DNA from: Tenacibaculum sp.
GTDB lineage: Bacteria > Bacteroidota > Bacteroidia > Flavobacteriales > Flavobacteriaceae
Reading direction: 5' to 3'
Assembly (NCBI GenBank): GCA_018456245.1
Contig: JAGYHQ010000001.1
Coordinates: 22,762 to 86,761, forward strand
DNA length: 64,000 nt
Each line of letters begins with the position of its first letter. The stretch's first letter is position 1. Positions 34,277 through 41,197 of this stretch are shown here, in pieces. The position numbers were made by a program, and so were the translations under genes. The notes under the pieces were generated by a model. It was not told the origin of the DNA, did not search any database, and was given only the letters and a program-made list of their open reading frames with translations.

Positions 34277-35584
34277 TTAAAAGGCATTAGTGTAAAAATC
34301 TAATAATTTTAAACTAAAAATATAATTATACTTTGCTTGAATTAAAGAGCTTTGAGCATTTACGTAATTATTTCTAACCCTGTTTAAATCATAAATTGTT
34401 GTTCTTCCTGCTGAAAAACTTTTTTGAGCAAAATCATAAGATAATTTTGCCAATTTTTCACTTTCTAAAAAGGCTAAATATTTTTCATAATTAGAATTAA
34501 TATTAAAATAAATGGTTTGTATTTGTTGTTTTAACTTCTGTTTTTTTAATGTTAAATTGTTAGATGCTAATTGTTCTTTTTTTCTAAACTGTTTAATTTG
34601 TAAATTAGTTATCCCTTTATTAAAAATAGGTATTTGAATATTAATCCCTACTTTTTGTATAAAATTATTATCATATTGTTTATGAAAATCAATTTGTTTT
34701 TTGTGGAAATTATCTAAATAATTAGTAGAAACACCAGTAGTTAAATGAACTGATGGATAAAGATTTGTTTTAATAATTTCAGTTTGTTTTTTAGCTGAAA
34801 GAACACTAAGTTCGGCAGACTTTATATCAGGTTGATTTTTGTATGCTAAATTTAGCTTTTCATCTATTGGTTTTAGCTGGTGATGTAAAGAATTAGGTAT
34901 TATAATATCTTCTATATCAAATGTTTTATAATTATCTAATTGTAAAGTAATTGCTAAATTAAAAAGAGAACGATTAATGTCTATTTCAGCATTTTTTTGC
35001 TTCTGTTTTTCTCGTGCTAAATTAGCAAATGCTTCTACTTCTACAATTTTTGCTGTAGTTCCTATTTTGGTTGTTTTTTTAGCTCTTTCTAAAATTTTTT
35101 CTGAATTTAAAACGGACTCGTCAGCTATTTTTTTAACTTCTTTTTTTAATAAAATTTGTAAATATTGCTGAATAATTTGCAACCTTATTTTATTTTTAAT
35201 TTGTTTCAAATCATAATCTGTAGCAGATAAATCATACTCATTTTTTTCAATATTTTTATTAACTTTACCTGCATTAAAAACTAATAGTTGAGTGTTTAAT
35301 GATAAATTATTAGAAAATAAATCATTCCTCATATGTTCTTCCTGAGGTGTTTTAAGCGTTCCAAATTGAAAATTATTGGTAATATTTCCTGTAATATTAG
35401 GTAAATATTCTCTTTTAGCAATCTTTACATTTTGTAATTGAATTTCTTTATTATACTTTCCTCCAATTACTTCTAAATTATTTTCAAATGCATAATTAAA
35501 ACATTCTTCTAAACTCCATTTCTTTTGTGCATTAAGAAATGAACAACAACTTAAAAATATTATACAACAAACCTTTTTCATCAA
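34277..35584 (-). CDS. TolC family outer-membrane channel of the peptide-export locus
   Basis: A 435-residue outer-membrane factor: signal peptide (1-19, ending LNAQ), then WSLEECFNYAFENNLEV, and two long helical-hairpin repeats with beta strands typical of TolC. It ends in the usual region SAGRTTIYDLNRVRNNYVNAQSSL. It begins 8 bases after the C39 ABC gene on the same strand, so it should be the outer-membrane part of that type I secretion system. It is the last gene of the operon. Confidence 0.87.
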   Translation of the reverse strand: MMKKVCCIIFLSCCSFLNAQKKWSLEECFNYAFENNLEVIGGKYNKEIQLQNVKIAKREYLPNITGNITNNFQFGTLKTPQEEHMRNDLFSNNLSLNTQLLVFNAGKVNKNIEKNEYDLSATDYDLKQIKNKIRLQIIQQYLQILLKKEVKKIADESVLNSEKILERAKKTTKIGTTAKIVEVEAFANLAREKQKQKNAEIDINRSLFNLAITLQLDNYKTFDIEDIIIPNSLHHQLKPIDEKLNLAYKNQPDIKSAELSVLSAKKQTEIIKTNLYPSVHLTTGVSTNYLDNFHKKQIDFHKQYDNNFIQKVGINIQIPIFNKGITNLQIKQFRKKEQLASNNLTLKKQKLKQQIQTIYFNINSNYEKYLAFLESEKLAKLSYDFAQKSFSAGRTTIYDLNRVRNNYVNAQSSLIQAKYNYIFSLKLLDFYTNAF

Positions 35585-35592
35585 ACTTTTTT

Positions 35593-37749
35593 CTAATTAA
35601 TTGAAACACTTTGCTTGTCCCACATTGTTTTATAAACCGAATTTTTAGATAATAATTTGTGATGAGTTCCTTCCTCAATAACTTTTCCTTCTTTAAGAAC
35701 TAAAATTTTATCCGACTGAGCAATTGTACTTAACCTATGAGCAATTACAATCATTGTTTTACCTTGGCTTTTAAATTCGTTTAAAGTTTTTTGAATTACT
35801 TGTTCAGATGCTGTGTCTAACGAGGAGGTTGCTTCATCTAAAATTAAAATTTCAGGATTTTTATATAAAGCCCTGGCAATAGCAATACGCTGTTTTTGCC
35901 CCCCAGAGAGCAGAGCTCCATTTTCTCCAAGATAAGTTTGAAATCCGTCAGGAAGTTTTTCAATAAAATCCAAAATATCTAACTTTTTGGTAAGTTCAAT
36001 AATACGTTGATGATTTGGAAAATCTTCTCCTAAAGCAATATTTTCTATTACATTACCCGAAAATAAATCAATTTGTTGAGGAACTACAGAAATCAAATTT
36101 CGTAAAGAATAATTTGAAATATAATTAACATCATAATCGCCAATCATTATTTTCCCTGATTTTAGGGTGTATAAATTTTGTAATAAGGCGGCTAAAGTTG
36201 TTTTTCCACTACCACTTTCTCCAACAATAGCAGTAGTTTTTCCTTTTTCTATTAGGCAATTAAAATCATCAAAAACATCAACCCTACTTCCATAACTAAA
36301 ACTTACTTCCTTAAACTGAATATCACCAATTGCATCAGGTGTTAAGTCCATTTTATCCGTATTTTCTTCTCGTTCCAAATCCATAATTTCAAATAAACGG
36401 TCAGCGGCAATTAAAGCATTTTGTATGGTTTTATTCATTCCTATTAATTGAGAAATTGGGCTAGTAAAATAACCTATTAAAGCATAAAAAGACATTAGCT
36501 CCCCAGGGGTAATTTCTCTATCAATTACATATCCTGCACCTACCCAAAGCAGTACAATTGTAAAAATTCTTGATAAAAATTCTGATGAATTTTGAGAGAA
36601 TAAAGAATTTAAAATAGATTTATAAAAAGTTTTTAATAAAATAGAAAAACGATTATCCGTTTTATTATTAGCGAAAACCTCTACACCAAATTGTTTAATA
36701 GTTCTCACTGCTGTAATAGATTCTACCAAATGAGACTCTAATTCAGCACTTTCTTCCATTAATCTTCGTTCTACTTTTTTATTTAATTTGTTAGTTACCC
36801 AATATACTAAAAAATACAATGGTACAACTAAAACCATTATTATTGCCAACTTCCAATAATACGAAAACATTAAAGCGAATGAGAAAATAACAATAAAAAT
36901 ATTAACAAATATTTGTATAGATACATCATTAATAAAAGCTCTAATTTTTACAGCATCATTTACACGAGAAATAATTTCCCCTACTTTCATTGTATCAAAA
37001 AAGCGTTGGGGTAATGAGAGTAGATGTTTATAGTAACCTAAAATTAAATATTTATCCATTTTTTGCCCCGTTTGTAAAACAAAAATACTTTTCATTACTC
37101 CTATAAATATTTGAAATAAAAGAATAACAATCATTCCTAAAGAAAGTAAATTTAATAATCTTCTATTACCGTCAATTAAAACATAATCGGTTATTTTTTC
37201 AATATAAATAGAAGTGGAAAGCCCTAAAATAGTATAAATTAAAGCACCTACTAACGCTTGTAATAAAACACTTTTATGTGGCTGTACCAAGTTCCAAAAT
37301 CTACTATAAATACTAGTGCTTTCATCTTTTTGCTGAAAATATTCATTAGGCTGTAAAAGTACTAAAACACCAGTCCAAATTTTTGAAAAATCCTCAATGG
37401 TATATTCTTCTATTTTTCCGTATGCAGGATTCATTACAAAAACTTTTCCTTTTGCTACTTTATAAATAACTACAAAATGATGATATTGCTGATTAACTAC
37501 AGTATGAGCAATTGCAGGAAGTGGAATGTTAGGTAAAGCATCAACTCCACCCTTTACACCTTTGGCATTAAAGCCTAATTTTTCCAAACCTTGTACCAAG
37601 CCTAAAACATTTGTTCCTCTTGTATCAGTATGACAAAGTTGACGAATTTTGGCAATAGGCATTTTTACCCCATAATGTGCTGAAACAGATGCTAAGCAAG
37701 CCGCCCCACAATCTTTAATATCGTGTTGTTTTATTAAAATATCTTTCAT
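35593..37749 (-). CDS. C39 peptidase-containing ABC exporter (bacteriocin type)
   Basis: A 718-residue inner-membrane exporter that cleaves double-glycine leaders and exports the peptide. Residues 1-130 are the C39 peptidase domain: Gln8, Cys14 (KDCGAAC) and His91 (HHFVV). The expected catalytic Asp is Asn107 (MNPAYG). TM helices run about 165-430. The ATPase has Walker A GESGSGKTT, signature LSGGQKQRIA and Walker B ILILDEATSSLD. It works with HlyD and TolC partners encoded on either side. An inserted repeat element occupies the sequence just upstream of its ATG. The family is certain; the Asn variant may still be active, as papain-type enzymes use Asn there. Confidence 0.92.
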   Translation of the reverse strand: MKDILIKQHDIKDCGAACLASVSAHYGVKMPIAKIRQLCHTDTRGTNVLGLVQGLEKLGFNAKGVKGGVDALPNIPLPAIAHTVVNQQYHHFVVIYKVAKGKVFVMNPAYGKIEEYTIEDFSKIWTGVLVLLQPNEYFQQKDESTSIYSRFWNLVQPHKSVLLQALVGALIYTILGLSTSIYIEKITDYVLIDGNRRLLNLLSLGMIVILLFQIFIGVMKSIFVLQTGQKMDKYLILGYYKHLLSLPQRFFDTMKVGEIISRVNDAVKIRAFINDVSIQIFVNIFIVIFSFALMFSYYWKLAIIMVLVVPLYFLVYWVTNKLNKKVERRLMEESAELESHLVESITAVRTIKQFGVEVFANNKTDNRFSILLKTFYKSILNSLFSQNSSEFLSRIFTIVLLWVGAGYVIDREITPGELMSFYALIGYFTSPISQLIGMNKTIQNALIAADRLFEIMDLEREENTDKMDLTPDAIGDIQFKEVSFSYGSRVDVFDDFNCLIEKGKTTAIVGESGSGKTTLAALLQNLYTLKSGKIMIGDYDVNYISNYSLRNLISVVPQQIDLFSGNVIENIALGEDFPNHQRIIELTKKLDILDFIEKLPDGFQTYLGENGALLSGGQKQRIAIARALYKNPEILILDEATSSLDTASEQVIQKTLNEFKSQGKTMIVIAHRLSTIAQSDKILVLKEGKVIEEGTHHKLLSKNSVYKTMWDKQSVSIN

Positions 37750-37764
37750 TTTCTTTAATTAGGA

Positions 37765-37815
37765 ATTAGAAATTAGTAGTTAGCAATTTCTAATTACTGA
37801 CTACTAATTGCTAAT
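37765..37815. repeat. Left heptad-repeat hairpin
   Basis: A 24-nt arm (37765-37788) pairs with 37792-37815 with three mismatches around a 3-nt loop. The arms are built of 7-nt units such as AAATTAG and TAGTTAG. It begins 16 bases upstream of the ABC start codon. Related units continue to 37872 (two copies of TCATTTCTAA). Confidence 0.7.
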
Positions 37816-37878
37816 TAATTCATATTTTTACACCATAAATTACTCATTTCTAATTGCTCATTTCTAACTACTGATTGT

Positions 37879-38241
37879 ATGAATAAAGTTTTACACGTAA
37901 AATCTAAAAAAATTGCCATTCGTATTATTAATTTATATAAATTTTTGATTGAGAATAAGAAAGAATTTATTTTATAAAAACAACTTTTAAGGAGTGGTAC
38001 CGCCATAGGGGCTTTAATAAAAGAAAGTGAATTTGCCCAAAGCAAAAAAGACTTTCTTAATAAATTGTACATCGCATTAAAAGAAGCAAATGAAAGTTTA
38101 TATTGGTTAGAATTACTATCTGAAACAACATACATTAATCCAGCAGAATTCAAATCACTTTCAAAAGATAATACCGAACTTATAAAACTTCTTGTATCCA
38201 TAACAAAAACTTTAAAAACACAATTGGGAATTAAGAATTAG
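37879..38241 (+). pseudogene. Four-helix-bundle (23S rRNA IVP/Avd-like) protein, in-frame stop
   Basis: A 121-codon frame with one internal TAA at 37975-37977. The translation before it (MNKVLHVKSKKIAIRIINLY, then KFLIENKKEFIL) and after it (KQLLRSGTAIGALI, then SEFAQSKKDFLNKLYIALKE, YWLELL) matches the four-helix-bundle family. At the stop the family normally has Ser (ILSKQLLRSGTSIGA), so a single TCA-to-TAA change explains it. Intact members bind rRNA or act as the Avd accessory protein of diversity-generating retroelements; many are orphans of unknown function. It lies antisense to the surrounding export operon. A frame on the minus strand over the same bases is its shadow. Confidence 0.82.
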
Positions 38242-38295
38242 CAATTAGTAGTTAGGAATTAGAAATTACTAATTGTTAACTACTAATTGCTAATT
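38236..38295. repeat. Right heptad-repeat hairpin
   Basis: A 27-nt arm (38236-38262) pairs with 38269-38295 with two mismatches around a 6-nt loop. It includes the stop codon of the four-helix-bundle frame (38239-38241) and encodes the last residues (LISN) and stop of the HlyD protein on the minus strand, so the repeat has replaced the original hlyD 3' end. Confidence 0.75.
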
Positions 38296-39371
38296 AATTT
38301 AGGGTTTAACCAATCATCTACTCGGTCAAACAATAATTGCCATAATGTTCTATCAATAAGATGAAAACGAGTAGTTAATGTCATTCCTTTACCTATTTGC
38401 CCTTTATAACCATTTTTAAGTTGCAAATAATCTTTATCCATTGTGCAAAGCACACGGAAAAAAGCCTCCCCTGTTTGTTTATTAACCGTAATATTTTGGT
38501 TTATTTCTTTTACACTCCCCTCTAATAGCCCCCATTGATTATAATTATAAGTATCTACTTGAAATTTTACTTTTTGTTTTAGGTTAATAAACCCAATATC
38601 TTTTGGAGATACAAAACACTCTACCACCAAAGATTCTTCTGGTGAAATTTCACCTACACTTTGCCCTTGTATTATAAAATTATTTTTTTGAAGACCTGAA
38701 AAATTAACCAATCTACCCGAAATAGGAGCAGTAATAACGTAATTTTTTTGTTGTTGGGTTATTTTAGTAATCTCAGAATTTAACGAACGAAGTTGCCGTT
38801 CTACTTGCCTCTTTTGGGTTTGCCATTGTGCCATTTGTTGTTCTTTAATACTTGTAACTTGGCGGGTAAGCCCCTTGTAATTATAATAAAACTTGTCATA
38901 CTCTGCTTTGGGTATAACGCCTTGTTCGTACAAAAGTTTGGCTCTGTCATAATCTTTTTTTGATAAAGACAATTGAGTTTTTACTTGTGCTATTTTTTCT
39001 TGCATTGCAGAAAGTTCTTTTTGGTATTGCCCTGTTTGTAAGCCTTTATAATTATTTTTAGTTAATTTGTTAAGGTCATTAAGTTGGGCTTTAAAATCAC
39101 TTAATTGGTTTTGTTGTAACGTTTTTTGTGTAACCAATTGCTCAGAAATAACAACAAAAAGTGTGTCTCCTTTAGTTATTTTTTGGTTATTTTTTAACAA
39201 GTTACAAAATACAACTCTTCCGCTAACCACTGCATTAATTTTAGTATTTTCAGTAATAGAACGCACCGTACCACGAGAAGAAGAAGTAACAGGAATATTT
39301 ATAAAAGGCAACAAAATAAAAATTGCTATGATGAATAGCAATGATGATATATAAATAATCTTTTGAGACAT
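38283..39371 (-). CDS. HlyD family adaptor of the peptide-export locus
   Basis: A 362-residue periplasmic adaptor: an N-terminal TM anchor (about 5-24), a first half-lipoyl segment (NAVVSGRVVFCNLL), a long coiled-coil hairpin (about 80-205), the second half-lipoyl segment (NYVITAPISGRLVNF) and a beta-barrel end. It would connect the C39 ABC exporter to the TolC channel. Its final residues and stop lie inside a repeat hairpin, so its C-terminus has probably been altered by insertion of the neighbouring element. It starts 39 bases after the CPBP protease gene. Confidence 0.9.
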   Translation of the reverse strand: MSQKIIYISSLLFIIAIFILLPFINIPVTSSSRGTVRSITENTKINAVVSGRVVFCNLLKNNQKITKGDTLFVVISEQLVTQKTLQQNQLSDFKAQLNDLNKLTKNNYKGLQTGQYQKELSAMQEKIAQVKTQLSLSKKDYDRAKLLYEQGVIPKAEYDKFYYNYKGLTRQVTSIKEQQMAQWQTQKRQVERQLRSLNSEITKITQQQKNYVITAPISGRLVNFSGLQKNNFIIQGQSVGEISPEESLVVECFVSPKDIGFINLKQKVKFQVDTYNYNQWGLLEGSVKEINQNITVNKQTGEAFFRVLCTMDKDYLQLKNGYKGQIGKGMTLTTRFHLIDRTLWQLLFDRVDDWLNPKLISN

Positions 39372-39410
39372 AATTAACTTTATTTACTCATCTTTTCCTA
39401 TAAAAATAGG

Positions 39411-40022
39411 TTAATGGTATAAAATATGATTTAAAATTAATGTAAATAAATTATCCAATGAATGTAATAAAATAGCATGAAGAATACCAAAATTAACCCT
39501 TAAATATATTAAACAAATAGATACAGGAACATAAGTAATAAATAAAATAAGAATTTTTTGATATGAATTGATAGATTCATCATCAAGATAAAATGTATGA
39601 CAAAGACTAAAAATTAAACAATTTATAATCCACCAAAAGATTTTATTATTCTCATAAACTAATTCTAAATTTTTAATATTTCTTATAAACAAAAAAACAG
39701 CGTAAGAAAAAATTATAAAGGGAATTAAAATCAAATTTTTAAAATAGTAATAAAATACAATAAAATTAATTATAATAGGCATAAATTGAAATATAATAGC
39801 ACTATTATTTTTTCTTAACCCAAATCTAAAAAGTATTTCCTCAACAATAGGTGCTATAACAACAGCAGATATAATAACACCAAAACCTACCTTAGCCCCA
39901 TTGTAAGGAGAAATTCCCAACCAAATTTTAAAGTTATCTACAATTAAATAACCATAGAGTAATGAAAAAATTAAACAAAAAATAAGAATTATAAAGGGGC
40001 TTTTAATAATATTTTGTTTCAT
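39411..40022 (-). CDS. CPBP family intramembrane protease of the peptide locus
   Basis: A 203-residue, very hydrophobic membrane protein with all CPBP motifs: EEILFR (Glu61, Glu62, Arg66), FSLCH (Phe138, His142) and HSLDN (His187, Asn191). CPBP proteins near bacteriocin genes have been linked to self-immunity or peptide maturation, which fits its place between the precursor genes and hlyD. I start at the ATG at 40022; the longer frame to 40055 adds 11 residues. It lies 80 bases after the second precursor gene. Protease family is clear; role is inferred from context. Confidence 0.82.
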   Translation of the reverse strand: MKQNIIKSPFIILIFCLIFSLLYGYLIVDNFKIWLGISPYNGAKVGFGVIISAVVIAPIVEEILFRFGLRKNNSAIIFQFMPIIINFIVFYYYFKNLILIPFIIFSYAVFLFIRNIKNLELVYENNKIFWWIINCLIFSLCHTFYLDDESINSYQKILILFITYVPVSICLIYLRVNFGILHAILLHSLDNLFTLILNHILYH

Positions 40023-40102
40023 ACTAAAATTATTTTTTAACAAAATTAGGCACAACTTATATACTATTAAATTGTGCCTAATATCTTTTTGAAAGATTAA
40101 TA

Positions 40103-40240
40103 TTAACCTAACACTACAGATGACTTATCATATCTAAAACATTTAGCTATAACCCCAATCCCAACAGCCATGTAATCTAAAAAGTCTTTTCCTCCTTCAA
40201 TATTAGTTAATTCATCTTTTGATAATTCTCTTAATTCCAT
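40103..40240 (-). CDS. Double-glycine leader peptide precursor 2 (bacteriocin-like)
   Basis: A 45-residue gene found by translating the gap. Leader MELRELSKDELTNIEGG fits the LSxxELxxIxGG consensus recognised by C39 exporters, and cleavage after Gly17 would release a 28-residue peptide. That peptide starts KDFLDYMAVGIGVIAKC, has one Cys, a short hydrophobic Gly-rich helix and a tail ending VVLG. The dedicated C39 ABC exporter, HlyD and TolC genes follow on the same strand. It begins 4 bases after the stop of the small ORF upstream. Function could be bacteriocin or signal peptide; no homologue is recognised. Confidence 0.82.
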   Translation of the reverse strand: MELRELSKDELTNIEGGKDFLDYMAVGIGVIAKCFRYDKSSVVLG

Positions 40241-40244
40241 TATA

Positions 40245-40403
40245 TCAATTTAAAAAGTTATTTAATATATTTTTTATATTTAACAAAAATTTATCAATAT
40301 CCATATGTAATATATTACTAAGTACTGCTACAATAATAATCTTAATTATACCTTTAATAATTTTTTTGTATTTTGTATTGTATTCAATGTTAAATATATT
40401 CAC
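40245..40403 (-). CDS. Small basic hydrophobic ORF between the two precursors (possible immunity protein)
   Basis: A 52-codon frame with a GTG start. It has a Lys-rich segment (KYKKIIKGIIK) leading into one hydrophobic helix (IIIVAVLSNIL), then an amphipathic tail ending LNNFLN. Size, charge and a single TM helix resemble small bacteriocin immunity proteins, but I recognise no homologue. Support is positional: it starts 20 bases after precursor 1 and ends 4 bases before precursor 2. Composition is extremely AT-rich, so chance is possible. Confidence 0.4.
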   Translation of the reverse strand: MNIFNIEYNTKYKKIIKGIIKIIIVAVLSNILHMDIDKFLLNIKNILNNFLN

Positions 40404-40423
40404 AATAATTAATTATGTTATTA

Positions 40424-40591
40424 CTAAAATGAATTATATCCTTCCATAAATGAAGCTCCTAATTCATCAAAATCTTTAGCCATTAATGATCCTACAAAAG
40501 CTCCTAATAAAACATACCAAATTCCCCCATCAGTTTTTCTCATTTCTGTAGCATTCAATTCTTGAACGCCTAAATTACTTAAATTTTTCAT
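40424..40591 (-). CDS. Double-glycine leader peptide precursor 1 (bacteriocin-like)
   Basis: A 55-residue gene found by translating the gap. The 23-residue leader ends LNATEMRKTDGG, matching the LSxxELxxIxGG pattern with small changes. Cleavage would release a 32-residue peptide starting IWYVLLGAFVGSLMAK, with a GxxxG motif (GAFVG) in a hydrophobic helix and an acidic, aromatic end (SFMEGYNSF). GxxxG motifs are typical of two-peptide class IIb bacteriocins. It is the first gene of the export operon, 222 bases from the divergent XRE regulator. Confidence 0.82.
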   Translation of the reverse strand: MKNLSNLGVQELNATEMRKTDGGIWYVLLGAFVGSLMAKDFDELGASFMEGYNSF

Positions 40592-40703
40592 AATATATAA
40601 AGTTTAATTAGTTAAAAAATATTTTTTGTTAGAAAACATAAAATTGTGCACATAATTATGTTTTTGTAACACCTCAAAGATGAGTATATAAAAACAAACT
40701 ACC

Positions 40704-40740
40704 TATTCCAAAAATTATAAAAACTATTCTAAAAAGAATA
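40704..40740. promoter_or_regulatory. Candidate operator between the peptide operon and the XRE gene
   Basis: A 16-bp palindrome TATTCT-AAAA-AGAATA (40725-40740) is preceded by a direct copy of its left half, TATTCC (40704-40709), exactly 21 bp (two helical turns) away. It lies 74 bp before the XRE start and 134 bp before precursor 1. Autoregulation by the XRE protein is inferred. Confidence 0.4.
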
Positions 40741-40773
40741 TTTTTTAAATTTTTTATATTTAACTAAAAAAAT

Positions 40774-40781
40774 TACCTTTG
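40774..40781 (+). promoter_or_regulatory. Promoter -7 element (TACCTTTG) of the XRE gene
   Basis: TACCTTTG, exact TAnnTTTG, 32 bp before the ATG at 40814 and just downstream of the palindrome. Confidence 0.5.
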
Positions 40782-40813
40782 TGGGTACTATATATATTAT
40801 TAGGTAATAAATT

Positions 40814-41170
40814 ATGAATATTGGTACTAAAATAAGACAATTAAGAGAGGAAAAACAAATGAGCCAAACAGATTTAGCTTATATGTTAAATATTGAGCAA
40901 GCCACCTTATCTAAAATAGAAAGTAACAAAACTGAAAAATTAAACTTTTTTACAATTGATAAATTATGCCAAATATTTAATAAAAACTTTGATTATTTTT
41001 TACCAACACAAGGAAATACCTATAATGTAGAAACTAATAATGGAGTTGTTGTAGGAACTTATAATAATTTTCCCCCAGAATTATTAAATTTAGTAAAAGA
41101 TATTATACACAACCACGAACAACAAACTCTTAAAATAAAAGAATTAGAAGAGCAATTAAAGAATAGATAA
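40814..41170 (+). CDS. XRE family regulator divergent to the peptide locus
   Basis: A 118-residue DNA-binding protein. The helix-turn-helix covers residues about 4-60 (KIRQLREEKQMSQTDLAYML, then EQATLSKIESNK), a standard Cro/C1 domain. A short linker leads to a C-terminal coiled coil (HNHEQQTLKIKELEEQLKNR) that may mediate oligomerisation. Being divergent from the precursor genes and sharing their upstream region with a palindrome, it probably controls the operon and itself. No sensor domain is visible. Confidence 0.85.
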   Translation: MNIGTKIRQLREEKQMSQTDLAYMLNIEQATLSKIESNKTEKLNFFTIDKLCQIFNKNFDYFLPTQGNTYNVETNNGVVVGTYNNFPPELLNLVKDIIHNHEQQTLKIKELEEQLKNR

Positions 41171-41197
41171 TTTTTAATTTAATCAATAACAAAACTT

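Larger units (their letters stand above)
37757..38300. mobile_element. Candidate miniature element: four-helix-bundle gene with flanking hairpin arrays
   Basis: About 540 bases between the hlyD stop and the ABC start of one operon. They hold a decayed four-helix-bundle gene on the opposite strand, with arrays of degenerate 7-nt units (GAATTAG, AAATTAG, TAGTTAG, CAATTAG types) on each side, each folding into a hairpin. A 21-bp sequence (ACTACTAATTGCTAATTAAT plus T) occurs in direct orientation at 37800-37820 and 38279-38299. I know of no transposase here; mobility is inferred from position and flanking repeats. Confidence 0.5.

Noticed and set aside
37815..38201. A 128-codon minus-strand frame between the ABC exporter and hlyD genes
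   Set aside because: It is the antisense shadow of the four-helix-bundle pseudogene; its translation resembles no family and it extends into the repeat hairpin.
37879..38241. Diversity-generating retroelement (Avd gene)
   Set aside because: No reverse transcriptase, template repeat or variable target gene is present; only the four-helix-bundle family resemblance exists.
37757..38300. CRISPR array in the heptad repeats
   Set aside because: Units are 7 nt, degenerate and without unique spacers of constant length, and no cas genes are nearby.
40219..40449. A 76-codon plus-strand hydrophobic frame over the peptide precursors
   Set aside because: It lies antisense to three closely packed minus-strand small genes with recognisable leader features; its hydrophobicity follows from AT-rich composition.
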